Source: Candidatus Palauibacter soopunensis | GTDB taxonomy: Bacteria > Gemmatimonadota > Gemmatimonadetes > Palauibacterales > Palauibacteraceae | Direction: 5' to 3' | Length of the DNA stretch: 48,063 nucleotides | Assembly: GCF_947581735.1 (NCBI RefSeq) | Contig: NZ_CANPVT010000019.1 | Span: 1-48,063 of the forward strand | Part shown: positions 33,105 through 40,960 of the stretch, in pieces | Layout: each line of letters starts with the position of its first letter | Position numbering within the stretch: position 1 is the first letter of the stretch | The notes under the pieces: model-generated | Told to the model about the DNA's origin: nothing | Seen by the model: only the letters and a program-made list of their open reading frames with translations | The model's database searches: none | Made by a program: the position numbers and the translations under genes

Positions 33105-33314
33105 TCACGCGACGCGGGTCACGTTCTCCGCGGCCGGGCCCTTCGTCCCGTCCGTAACGTCGAACTCGACGGCCTCGCCCTCCTTCAGAGTGCGAAAGCC
33201 GTCCGCCTGAATCGCCGTGTGGTGTACGAAGCAGTCCTTACCACCCTCTTCCGGGGTAATGAACCCGAAGCCCTTCTGGTCGTTGAACCACTTCACGGTA
33301 CCTCTCGTACGCAT
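33105..33314 (-). CDS. Cold-shock domain protein (CspA family)
   Basis: The 69-residue product is a single OB-fold cold-shock domain that binds single-stranded RNA and [23 protein letters not shown] contains RNP1 (KGFGFI, 14-19), and CFVHHTAIQ contains RNP2. The closing [17 protein letters not shown] strand is canonical. AAGGAG (33321-33326) sits six bases before ATG 33314. Length is standard and there is no fused domain. A leader of more than 100 bases may regulate it. Confidence 0.97.
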   Translation of the reverse strand: MRTRGTVKWFNDQKGFGFITPEEGGKDCFVHHTAIQADGFRTLKEGEAVEFDVTDGTKGPAAENVTRVA

Positions 33315-33430
33315 TTCCTACTCCTTCGTTAGTCATGTCGGAGTTCGGGAAACCCGTCGCTGCCGACCGCTGACCTGTTCGACGCGGTCTCCCCCGCGCC
33401 AGGGTCGTGGCACCCGCCACGCAGAAAACT

Positions 33431-33466
33431 AAAGAAAAAGGGGCGACCCGTTGTTGAGAGGCCCCC
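33431..33466 (-). terminator. Probable terminator of the GNAT gene
   Basis: On the minus strand GGGGC (33461-33465) pairs with GCCCC (33440-33444), and TTTTTCTTT follows (33431-33439). The stem is short with a long loop, so efficiency is uncertain. The U-tract is good, and the position between the GNAT gene (ending 33579) and the cspA leader fits a terminator. Confidence 0.5.
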
Positions 33467-33578
33467 CCGATCCTGCGATCCTGCCTTCTCAGTTCGACCG
33501 TGCCCGGTACCGCGGACGCCGTCCGAACGCGCGCAATGATCGCCTGCCGGACCTCAAACGTCAAGGGGCGCACCGACG

Positions 33579-34037
33579 TCAGGCAGTTTCGGTCCCCACG
33601 AGAGGGCTGCGCCGTTCGAGCAGAAGCACGTCGCGCCACCGCCCGTCGAGCCTCCCCAACCGCTCCCGTCGCCCCACGCGGCGGAAGCCGGCTCGTTCGT
33701 GGATGCGCAGACTTGCGACGTTCTCCGGAAAGATCCCCGCCTGCAGGGTCCAGAGCCCGGCCCGCTCGGACGATTCGACGAGCGCGGTCAGGAGCCTGAG
33801 GCCGATTCCGTCCCCGCGCGCGTCGCCGTCGACGTAGACGCTCACCTCCGCCACGCCGCCGTACACGCAGCGTCCGGAGACCGGAGCCAGGGCCGCCCAC
33901 CCGACGACGCGCCCCTCCCGCTCCGCCACGAGCCGACAGCTATCAAGGTGACTCGCGTCCCACGACTCCCAGCCGGGCGCTTCCGTTTCGAAGGTCGCGT
34001 CCCCCGTCTCGATCCCTTCCTCGTAGATCCTTCGCAC
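33579..34037 (-). CDS. GNAT acetyltransferase, phosphinothricin/PAT-like
   Basis: From GTG 34037 the product has 152 residues with the PAT-type opening RRIYEEGIETGDATFET and GWAALAPVSGRCVYGG. The acetyl-CoA motif is in DARGDGIGLRLLTALVE (R/Q-x-x-G-x-G/A-like), and PENVASLRIHERAGFRRVG follows. Family members acetylate amines or amino-acid analogues. The frame continues upstream as EIRPLSHEDWDAV, the expected N-terminus of this family, but it holds no ATG, GTG or TTG before the tlpA stop at 34094. The real start is probably ATC at 34079 or the protein is truncated. Confidence 0.85.
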   Translation of the reverse strand: MRRIYEEGIETGDATFETEAPGWESWDASHLDSCRLVAEREGRVVGWAALAPVSGRCVYGGVAEVSVYVDGDARGDGIGLRLLTALVESSERAGLWTLQAGIFPENVASLRIHERAGFRRVGRRERLGRLDGRWRDVLLLERRSPLVGTETA

Positions 34038-34093
34038 CGCATCCCAGTCCTCGTGACTGAGCGGGCGGATCTCGAGGATGGCCGGGGCGCGGG

Positions 34094-34654
34094 CTACTGT
34101 GCCTCCGAGAGAACCCTCTCGACGAGCGCCGTCGTTTCCGGTTCGAAGGGATGGAAGCGGCCGCCCCAGTACCCCCGAATCAGGCCCTCCGCGTCCACCA
34201 GCAGCGTGTGCGGCACGCCGGGATAGAGGCTGAGCGCCTGCGTGAGTCCGGGACCATCGCCGAGGAAGTTGGGATAGGTGATGTCGAACTCCTCCAGGAA
34301 TCCCTCGACGAGCGCAACATCGCCCTCATCGATGGAGATCCCGACCACCTCGAAGGGGTCCGCCGCGTACTTCGCGTGCATCTGCTGCAACTCCGGCATC
34401 TCGTCGCGGCAGGGGATGCACCAGGTCGCCCACAGGTTCAGGACGACCACCTGGCCGCGGAACTGGCCGAGGTCCGCCGGCCGGCCGTCCAGGTGCGTCA
34501 CCTCGAGCGGTGGGAGGGGGCGGTACGAGGCCGGGGCGCTTTCCGCCGGCTCGGGGGTCCGCGCAGCGGCCTCCGCCGCTCCCTCGCGCTCACCCCCGCG
34601 GCACCCGGCCGCGACAGCCGCAAGGGCCAGCGCCCCGAGCACGGCGCGCCTCAT
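34094..34654 (-). CDS. TlpA/ResA-like thioredoxin lipoprotein
   Basis: The 186-residue product has a lipoprotein signal (LGALALAAVAAGC, Cys18) and a long Ala/Pro/Glu linker. The thioredoxin fold follows, with the active site WATWCIPC (Cys79, Cys82). VVGISIDEG and the cis-proline segment PGVPHTLLVDAEGLI complete it. TlpA/ResA relatives reduce disulfides in cytochrome c maturation or similar extracytoplasmic pathways. ATG 34654 overlaps the upstream stop (ATGA), so it is coupled to the exported carbohydrate-binding-like protein. Confidence 0.93.
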   Translation of the reverse strand: MRRAVLGALALAAVAAGCRGGEREGAAEAAARTPEPAESAPASYRPLPPLEVTHLDGRPADLGQFRGQVVVLNLWATWCIPCRDEMPELQQMHAKYAADPFEVVGISIDEGDVALVEGFLEEFDITYPNFLGDGPGLTQALSLYPGVPHTLLVDAEGLIRGYWGGRFHPFEPETTALVERVLSEAQ

Positions 34655-35319
34655 CGGTTCGACTCCAACTTGTCCATCGCGTTCTTCATCTCCCGTTCAA
34701 AATCCAGGTTCGTGGGCGTGGGGAAGACGCCGGGCGGCCGAGCATACGGCTGGTCCGTGATGACGACCTCCGGCTCCGTCGTGAGCGGCACATCTTCGGC
34801 GACGGCCTCGAAGGAGAGGTCATCCACCCACAGTTCTCCGTCGCCCGTGAGCATCGCCCCGATGAGGATCGTAACGCCTTCCGGCGGGATGTCCACCACG
34901 ATGTCGCGCGTCTCCCAATCCTGCGTTCCCTCGACGCGCCGGTCCTCGCTGTTGTCCAGGGCGAGCATCGCGTACTTCCCCTCGAGGATGCCGTCCACCC
35001 GCACCCAGAGGCCGCCGGAATCGACGTCGTCGGCCCGCAGGTATCCGCGGAGACGCATCCGCTTTCCGCGGTAGGCGGTGGCGTCGACGAGCTGGACGCT
35101 CGCGGCCCACTGGCTGCGGCGCCGGTTGCCCCGCGCCTCGAGCCGCATGCTCGAAGACCCGGCATGGGCCACCTCGGGGTCGAGCCTGAGGCGATAGTCC
35201 GCGGCGTCCTGTCCCACGAGGACCCACGCGTCCGGAATCTGCGCGGCGAGGTCGCCGCCGGTCGCCGGGGCCAGGGCTCCAAGCGCCAGGATCGCCCCCG
35301 TCGCGAGTCTTCGGATCAT
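34651..35319 (-). CDS. Exported carbohydrate-binding-module-like protein
   Basis: ATG 35319 overlaps the M24 gene's stop (ATGA) and opens a signal peptide ending near DLAAQ, giving 222 residues. The mature protein is a beta sandwich: DAADYRLRLDPEVAHAGSSS, RLRGYLRADDV, GLWVRVDGI, TRDIVVDIPPEGVTILIGAM and GELWVDDLSFEAV. The closing 'W-DD-SFE' phrase is typical of CBM-like or F5/8-like modules appended to surface proteins. A helical tail ends in REMKNAMDKLESNR. No catalytic residues are seen. It lies between the peptidase and the thioredoxin. Confidence 0.7.
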   Translation of the reverse strand: MIRRLATGAILALGALAPATGGDLAAQIPDAWVLVGQDAADYRLRLDPEVAHAGSSSMRLEARGNRRRSQWAASVQLVDATAYRGKRMRLRGYLRADDVDSGGLWVRVDGILEGKYAMLALDNSEDRRVEGTQDWETRDIVVDIPPEGVTILIGAMLTGDGELWVDDLSFEAVAEDVPLTTEPEVVITDQPYARPPGVFPTPTNLDFEREMKNAMDKLESNR

Positions 35320-36761
35320 CGCGGGATGAGCCAGAAATCGACCTGGCGGCCGTCGATGTACCACGTGCGCTCGCCGTCGAAGAACGCGTCCTCCTCGAGC
35401 ATGATGCGCACCGGCTGTCCGCCCCATTCCGGAACCGGGACGGCCGCGTTGAGTTCGATCGAGTGCGCCGTGTTCGGGAAGAGCGGATAGTCGCCGCGCC
35501 CCGGCACGCCGCCCTGATTGTCCCAGAGACCGATCGTCGGTCCGGCGCCGTGGCCGTGGAAGCCGATCGGGTGCGTGTAGATCGTCGCATTGATCCCCTC
35601 GGCCTTCGCCTGCTCCAGCGCGCCGGCGAGGATCTCGTTTCCCGAACGCCCCGCGGCGAAGTTCTCGGTGAGGATGTCCTGGAGGCGGTTCCCGACGGCG
35701 AGCGCGCGGACGAGACCCGCGGGGGCGGCGTCCTCCCCCGGCTTCAGGACGTAGGCATGCTGTTGCGTGTCGGTGTTCAGGCGCAGGTACTTGATCCCGA
35801 AGTCCACGTGCAGCAGATCACCCGGACGGATCACGTTCTCGTCCGGAGGCGCGGAGAAGTCCCCCTCCCCTTCCCTCGCGCCGCCCGCCTGCTCATGGCG
35901 CTGCACGGAGACGCTCGGCTGGAACCAGGTCGCGAGCTTGAGTTCGAGGATCCGTTCGCGGTACCACCACACGACATCCTCGGTCGTCGTCACGCCGGGC
36001 TGAATCACCTTCGCGCTGAAGCCTTCGGCGATGATCCGGTGCGCGATCCGCACGATCTGGGGATAGACCTCCATCTCCTCGGGCGTCCGCGTCTCCAGCC
36101 ATCCGATCGCGAGGCGCTCGGTCCCGGCCACCCGCTCGCGGTACTTCGCCGGGAGCGCGGCCATCAGCGCGTCGTACTCCGTCCCGGTGAGCCCGTCCGC
36201 GAGCGCGAAGGTCGAGGAACGGTTCACGGCGATGCGCTGCGGGTCGCGCTCGGCGATGACCTCCGCCACCCGCCCCCACTGGTCCGGCTCGCTGTCCGGG
36301 TCCCACGCGCGCGGGAAGGGGCCGATGTCGTACCGCGCCACCGCGAGCCGTTCCAGCGGCTGCCCCGGTCCCCGGTCGTGGAGGATGAGGACGGTGCGCC
36401 GCCGCGCCGCCATGTACGTGGAGGGCAGCATCGTCTCGATGACCGGATCCTCGTTGTATTCGCGGGCGGCGACGATCCAGAGGTCGACCCCCTCGCGGCG
36501 CATGATCTCGGGCGCCACTGTCTCGAGCCGCCCTTCCAGCCAGCGGTCGATGACGGCGGCCCGCTCCCGCAGCGGGAGGATGACGGGCATCGCCCCATCC
36601 GTCCGCTGGGCGTCCGCGAACCCGCCGTCCGGCGGCGTGGCCGACTGAGCCGCCGCGTGCGACGGACCGAGAGCCGCGGACAGGACGAGCAGGAGACCGG
36701 CGGAGAGGAGACCGGCGGACTGCACTCCGGGGCCCGGGAAGCGTGGTGTCGAAACGCGCAT
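35316..36761 (-). CDS. Exported M24 metallopeptidase (Xaa-Pro aminopeptidase family)
   Basis: I chose ATG 36761 with signal peptide LLVLSAALGPSHAAAQ, giving 481 residues. An N-terminal creatinase-type domain (LWIVAAREYNEDPV) precedes the pita-bread domain. The metal ligands are all visible: Asp in LLHVDFGI, Asp in NTDTQQ, His in GFHGHGAGPTIG, Glu in SIELNA and Glu in MLEEDAFF. A DE-rich, Gly-rich loop (EQAGGAREGEGDFSAP) is inserted mid-domain. M24B enzymes usually are cytosolic; secretion points to extracellular proline-peptide use. It is first in a three-gene overlap chain that includes tlpA. Confidence 0.93.
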   Translation of the reverse strand: MRVSTPRFPGPGVQSAGLLSAGLLLVLSAALGPSHAAAQSATPPDGGFADAQRTDGAMPVILPLRERAAVIDRWLEGRLETVAPEIMRREGVDLWIVAAREYNEDPVIETMLPSTYMAARRRTVLILHDRGPGQPLERLAVARYDIGPFPRAWDPDSEPDQWGRVAEVIAERDPQRIAVNRSSTFALADGLTGTEYDALMAALPAKYRERVAGTERLAIGWLETRTPEEMEVYPQIVRIAHRIIAEGFSAKVIQPGVTTTEDVVWWYRERILELKLATWFQPSVSVQRHEQAGGAREGEGDFSAPPDENVIRPGDLLHVDFGIKYLRLNTDTQQHAYVLKPGEDAAPAGLVRALAVGNRLQDILTENFAAGRSGNEILAGALEQAKAEGINATIYTHPIGFHGHGAGPTIGLWDNQGGVPGRGDYPLFPNTAHSIELNAAVPVPEWGGQPVRIMLEEDAFFDGERTWYIDGRQVDFWLIPR

Positions 36762-36902
36762 TTCGAATCTCCGTTGGAATGTCGAACGGCCTGAACCTAC
36801 CGATTCCCCCGCACGCGGGAGAGGGCTCGGCGGGGCAGTGGCGGAAACGGTCCACGGCCCGCCATCGTAGGATCTTCCAGCGCCGGACCGGACGGATGCC
36901 TG

Positions 36903-37169
36903 ATGAGGGATGCCCCGATGAAGGACATGGACTCGGATCTCCTGCCGGAACTCTACTCCCGGCAGGAACTGGACAAGGCCCGCCGGCGACACCGGATCGT
37001 CGGACGCATCGAGGGGATCGCGGCCGTCGTCGTCGCGGGCACGATTTTCAATTTCCTGGGCTGGATACCGACGGTCCTCGTGCTCGGCGTCGCCGGCTAC
37101 CTCATCTACCGCTTCGTCCTCAAGCCCCGGAAATCGTCGAGATCGCCCGGGGCGTCCGAGGAGACCTGA
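36903..37169 (+). CDS. Small two-helix membrane protein
   Basis: The 88-residue product begins at ATG 36903, with a second ATG at 36918 also possible. Residues 1-35 are charged (LLPELYSRQELDKARRRHR). Two hydrophobic helices follow: AAVVVAGTIFNFLGW and TVLVLGVAGYLIYRFVL, then a basic Ser-rich tail. Its function is not recognisable. It runs convergent with the DUF1761 gene and is separate from the M24 gene on the other strand. Confidence 0.6.
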   Translation: MRDAPMKDMDSDLLPELYSRQELDKARRRHRIVGRIEGIAAVVVAGTIFNFLGWIPTVLVLGVAGYLIYRFVLKPRKSSRSPGASEET

Positions 37170-37175
37170 CGCGGG

Positions 37176-37580
37176 TCAGGGCCAGACGGCGAGAACGACC
37201 GCCTGCCCGATGAGGGCGACGGCGTTGAAGCCCAGGCTCAGGAAGAAGATCCCGGGCTTGCGGTTCTCGTAGGCCACGCCCTGGTACCCGACGTTGAGAA
37301 CGAATCCGATCGTGACCAGCAGCCCCACGTGGACCCCGATCATGGCGCCGGAGCCGCCCATCACGGCGAGGAGCTGCGCCAGGACGTAGGCGGTGACGAG
37401 CGAGAGGACGAAACTCGCCCCATGCGTCTTCACCGGGTTGAAGTCCTTCTGGATCTCCTCCGCGGTGGTCTCCATGAGCGAGAGCCACTGCTTGCCGAAG
37501 ATCGGGCCGTACCACAGAAAGCCGACGACCATCGGAACGACTCCGGCGACCAGGACGGCGAGCCAGTTGACGTCTTGCAC
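37176..37580 (-). CDS. DUF1761 integral membrane protein
   Basis: The 134-residue product starts at GTG 37580, seven bases after AAAGGAG (37588-37594), a box that lies in the last codons of the CocE gene. It has the DUF1761 opening VNWLAVLVAGVVPMVVGFLW then WYGPIFGKQW, followed by two or three further helices (VLSLVTAYVLAQLLAVMGG and LLVTIGFVLNVGYQGVAYEN). The family is widespread and has no known biochemical role. It ends the minus-strand TctC-to-CocE run, three bases after the CocE stop. Confidence 0.88.
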   Translation of the reverse strand: MQDVNWLAVLVAGVVPMVVGFLWYGPIFGKQWLSLMETTAEEIQKDFNPVKTHGASFVLSLVTAYVLAQLLAVMGGSGAMIGVHVGLLVTIGFVLNVGYQGVAYENRKPGIFFLSLGFNAVALIGQAVVLAVWP

Positions 37581-37583
37581 GGT

Positions 37584-39560
37584 CTATCTCCTTTGGAGCG
37601 GGAGGCGGATCGCCGACGGGCGGTCGGCGGCGTGATGAACGGTGTTCTCGGCCGGGACCATGCGCGTGTGGCGCCCGAGCGGTTCGCCCGTATTGGGGTT
37701 CACGTCGAAGCGGGGATAGTTGGAACTCGAGATCTCGAGCCGGATTCGATGGCCGGCCCGGAACAGGTTCGCCGTCGGGAAGAGCCGGATCTCCATTTCA
37801 TAGACGTCTCCGGGCGTCATCAACGTCTCGCGCTCGCGGGAATCCCGATAGCGGGCGCGAAGAATTCCGTCCGTGATATTGAGGTCGAATCCTTCCGGAT
37901 AGTCGTCGTTCGGGGGATAGACGTCGACGAGCTTGGCGGTGAAGTCGGTGTCCGGGGCGCTGGACGAGGTCCACAACGTGACGGTAACCGGGCCGATGAC
38001 CTCCAGATCCTCCGCCAAGGGTCCGGTCTCGAACACGAGCACGTCGGGCCGGTCGGCGGTGCGCCGGCCGTCGACCTCGGAGGCGAAGAAGCCGTTCTCG
38101 GAACCGCCCTCGAGCGACCGGAAGGCGCGCTCGCGCTGGTCGTAGCCGCCCCGCTTCAGCGCGCCGGAGAAGGCCCCGCCGATCGTGGGCACCGGGTGCT
38201 CGGGATCGTACGTATAGGCGGTCGATCCCCCATCGCGGCCCGGTGGATCGCGCGTAAGTCCGCCGCCCGCGCGGAGATAGAAGGGCGTCGCTTCGGTATC
38301 CTCCAGCGGCCACGTCTGCGCGGTGCGCCACTCGCCGCCGTGGAAGAGGCGTCCGTTCTCGTCCCGGCGGCCGTCGCCGCCTCCCATGACGAAGATCGTG
38401 ACCGGGCCGGCCGCCTCGCCCGCCAGCCGGTCGTCGCTCTCGAACAGGTCGGTCGCACGCTGCCCCCGGAGGTGCCGGTCGAACCAGCGCAGGTGAAACT
38501 CGCGCGAGAAATCCTCCACCGCGGCCTCGGCCCCGAACTCGATGTCGCCGGCATGGGAACGGCTGTTCCCGCCGTGCGTCCACGGGCCCATGAGGAGCGT
38601 CATGGGCGACGACTTCCGACGCGAGAGTTCGACGAAGCTCTGGATCGTGCCCGGGGCGTAGGAGTCGTACCAGCCGCCCACGTGCAGCATCGGGATGTCC
38701 GACGTCTGGTCGTAGTACTCGACCCAGTTGCGGCCGATGCCGCGATAATAGTCGTCATAGTCGCCGTGGTTCTGCATCGTGAGGTAGTAGTCCTCGAAAT
38801 TCGGCGCGACGGAGAGCGGGTTCTCGCCCTTTCGGAAGGGCGTGTCGGGGAACCAGTCCGATGGCGGCTCCTCGGCGAGCCGGAGGCGGATCTCCGGGTC
38901 GTCCGCGACCGCCGCGAGCTGCAGGTGGGCCCAGCCGAGTTGCTGGCCGAGTTCGAGCGCGCCGTGGTTGCGGACCTTGTGCGTCCAGGCGTCGGAGAGC
39001 CCCCCCATTGTGAGCACGAGCGTCCTGAGGCCCGGCGGGTTCAGCTTGGCGGCGTCGGCCTGCGTGTGCGCGCCGTAGGAGGTGCCCCACATGCCCACGG
39101 AGGGCTCCGCGTAGTCGAGCCCCGTGATCCACTCGATGGTGTCGTAGCCGTCGGGCGCGTCGAACTCGTGGTACTTCTGGAAGGTGCCCTCCGAGGCGTA
39201 GAGCCCGCGCGTGTCCTGCAGGACGACAATGTAGCCGTGCGTCGTGAACCAGCGCGCCTGGTCCACGAGTCCGCGCGAGGTCTTGTCGTACGGGGTCCGG
39301 TGGAGGAGGACCGGAAACGGGCCATCGACGGGCTCGTATTCGCGCGAGGGGCGGTAGACGTCGGTCGCGAGGCGGATCCCGTCGCGCATCTCAACCATGA
39401 GGTCCGTCTCCACCTGGAGGGCGTCGTAAGGGCCGCGCCCCGCGGCGTCCGCCGCCGCATCCAGGACCGCTTCCGTCGCATCGCCGGAGCGGGTCGCATC
39501 GCCGCAGGCCGCGAGCCACGGCGCTCCCAGCAGGGCGAAGGCAGCGACGGCGCGCCTCAT
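37584..39560 (-). CDS. CocE/NonD (S15-like) hydrolase lipoprotein
   Basis: The 658-residue product has a lipoprotein signal (VAAFALLGAPWLAAC, Cys19). It belongs to the X-Pro dipeptidyl-peptidase/CocE group: an alpha/beta hydrolase domain, a helical cap and a C-terminal jelly roll. The nucleophile is in MWGTSYGAHTQ, the acid in GGWYDSYAPG and the base in MGPWTHGGN. The C-terminal X-Pro domain has LFESDDRLAGEAAGPVTIF and VYPPNDDYPEGFDLN. Such enzymes cleave esters or X-Pro peptides; substrate is open. ATG 39560 overlaps the PrpD stop, which ties it to the TctABC-PrpD set. Confidence 0.92.
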   Translation of the reverse strand: MRRAVAAFALLGAPWLAACGDATRSGDATEAVLDAAADAAGRGPYDALQVETDLMVEMRDGIRLATDVYRPSREYEPVDGPFPVLLHRTPYDKTSRGLVDQARWFTTHGYIVVLQDTRGLYASEGTFQKYHEFDAPDGYDTIEWITGLDYAEPSVGMWGTSYGAHTQADAAKLNPPGLRTLVLTMGGLSDAWTHKVRNHGALELGQQLGWAHLQLAAVADDPEIRLRLAEEPPSDWFPDTPFRKGENPLSVAPNFEDYYLTMQNHGDYDDYYRGIGRNWVEYYDQTSDIPMLHVGGWYDSYAPGTIQSFVELSRRKSSPMTLLMGPWTHGGNSRSHAGDIEFGAEAAVEDFSREFHLRWFDRHLRGQRATDLFESDDRLAGEAAGPVTIFVMGGGDGRRDENGRLFHGGEWRTAQTWPLEDTEATPFYLRAGGGLTRDPPGRDGGSTAYTYDPEHPVPTIGGAFSGALKRGGYDQRERAFRSLEGGSENGFFASEVDGRRTADRPDVLVFETGPLAEDLEVIGPVTVTLWTSSSAPDTDFTAKLVDVYPPNDDYPEGFDLNITDGILRARYRDSRERETLMTPGDVYEMEIRLFPTANLFRAGHRIRLEISSSNYPRFDVNPNTGEPLGRHTRMVPAENTVHHAADRPSAIRLPLQRR

Positions 39561-40960
39561 GCCGCGACTCCCGCCCGGGCCGTCGAGAGGGCGTCCACGA
39601 GGTCGTCGATGTGCGCGAGTTCGTCCACGCGTTCGAGCCGGTCCAGCGCGCCGTCGATCTGCGCGTCGTCCATCACGAGGCTCGCGCAGTCGCGGAACTT
39701 GTCACGCAGTTCGTCCCGGGTGAGCGGCCGCTCCGGCCCGCCCGGATACGTGTCCGCCTCCGTGTGAAGCTCGGTCCCGTCGCGGAGCCGCACGTCGATC
39801 GCGCTCCGCATGCGGTCGTACCCGCGGGCGTCGATCTCTTCGTCGAACCGGACCGTCACGCGGCGCATCATGTCCGCCGCCTCGTCGGAGAGCACGAAGT
39901 CGTCGTGGAACTCGCGGATCCCGGCCCGCCGCCGCAGGACGATGCTCGAGAGGACGAAGGGGATGCAGAACTTCGCCTCGAGCTCGTTGCGGGGCACGGG
40001 ATACCGGAGGGGGTTCAGGATGTTGTGTCCGGCGCGGAACGTGATGTGCGCGACGTCGTCCGGTGCGAGGTCGTGCTCCGTGACGAGTTCGAGCATGGCG
40101 GCCATGCTGGGGTGGCCGAGGCTCCCCGACGGGAACGGCTTCACGGAGACGCCGGGGTCGAGCAGCGTGTAGGGGGAGCCCAGCGCGCCGACCAGCCGCT
40201 CGGGCTCGAAGCCGCCGCCGAAGACGCGGAAGAAGCCCCACGGCGCTTCCAGCGCATCGTGCCCGGCGGTGAAGCCGCGGGCGGCGAGGTCGACCGCCAG
40301 GATGCCGTTTTCCGCGGCCCGGCCCGCGTGGAGCGGCTTCGTCATCGTGCCGAACCCGAGCCGGATCCCCGACGAGAGGCTGGCGGCGATCCCGAGCGCC
40401 ATCGCGAGGTCGTCCGCCCGCAGGCCGGCGAGTTTCGCGGCCGTGGCGCAGGCGCCGAGCGTGCCGATCGTCGCCGTCGAGTGGAAGCCCTCCATGTAGT
40501 GCCGCGGGTCGATCGCCTCGGCGATCTTGCACTCCACTTCGAACCCGACGAGGAAGGCCTCCAGGAACTCGGCACCCGTGGCCCCTTCCCTCTCCGCCAT
40601 GGCGTATCCCGCCGCGAGAGGCGCGACCGTCGGGTGCGTGAGGAGGCCGAAGATCCGGTCGGGCGCGTTCGAGAGCTGCGTGTCGTCGAAGTCCATCGCG
40701 TGGCCCGCCGTTCCGTTGGCGCGCGCCGCGAGCGAGGCCGGTGCGCGCGCATCCGGCGGACCGATGATCGTCGCCTGCGCGTTCCCGCCCTGAACCGTGA
40801 TCTGCTCCTGGACGATGCGGGAACAGGAATCCGTCGACCCGGCGAGGATCACGCCGGTCCCGTCGGTGACGCAGCGCCGTCCCTCGGACAGCAGCCGCCC
40901 CGGAAAGTCGTCTATCGTCGTCTCGAGTATGAAGTCGATGACCGCACGCGTTGCGCTCAC
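39557..40960 (-). CDS. MmgE/PrpD family dehydratase/decarboxylase-like protein
   Basis: The 467-residue product has the family phrases SLAARANGTAGHAMDFDDTQ and LTHPTVAPLAAGYAMAEREG. YMEGFHSTATIGTLGACATAAKLAG (positions about 160-185 in part) and MTKPLHAGRAAENGILAVDLAARG also match. These belong to PrpD (2-methylcitrate dehydratase) and cis-aconitate decarboxylase relatives, which lack metal and act on tricarboxylate-like substrates. The exact reaction is unknown. GTG 40960 overlaps the TctA stop (GTGA). Direct coupling to a tricarboxylate transporter suggests its substrate enters by TctABC. Confidence 0.93.
   Translation of the reverse strand: MSATRAVIDFILETTIDDFPGRLLSEGRRCVTDGTGVILAGSTDSCSRIVQEQITVQGGNAQATIIGPPDARAPASLAARANGTAGHAMDFDDTQLSNAPDRIFGLLTHPTVAPLAAGYAMAEREGATGAEFLEAFLVGFEVECKIAEAIDPRHYMEGFHSTATIGTLGACATAAKLAGLRADDLAMALGIAASLSSGIRLGFGTMTKPLHAGRAAENGILAVDLAARGFTAGHDALEAPWGFFRVFGGGFEPERLVGALGSPYTLLDPGVSVKPFPSGSLGHPSMAAMLELVTEHDLAPDDVAHITFRAGHNILNPLRYPVPRNELEAKFCIPFVLSSIVLRRRAGIREFHDDFVLSDEAADMMRRVTVRFDEEIDARGYDRMRSAIDVRLRDGTELHTEADTYPGGPERPLTRDELRDKFRDCASLVMDDAQIDGALDRLERVDELAHIDDLVDALSTARAGVAA

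Noticed and set aside
37329-39767. Open frame of about 810 codons on the plus strand over the CocE gene
   Set aside because: It has no motif or signal peptide and is antisense to the CocE gene, which has a complete catalytic triad.
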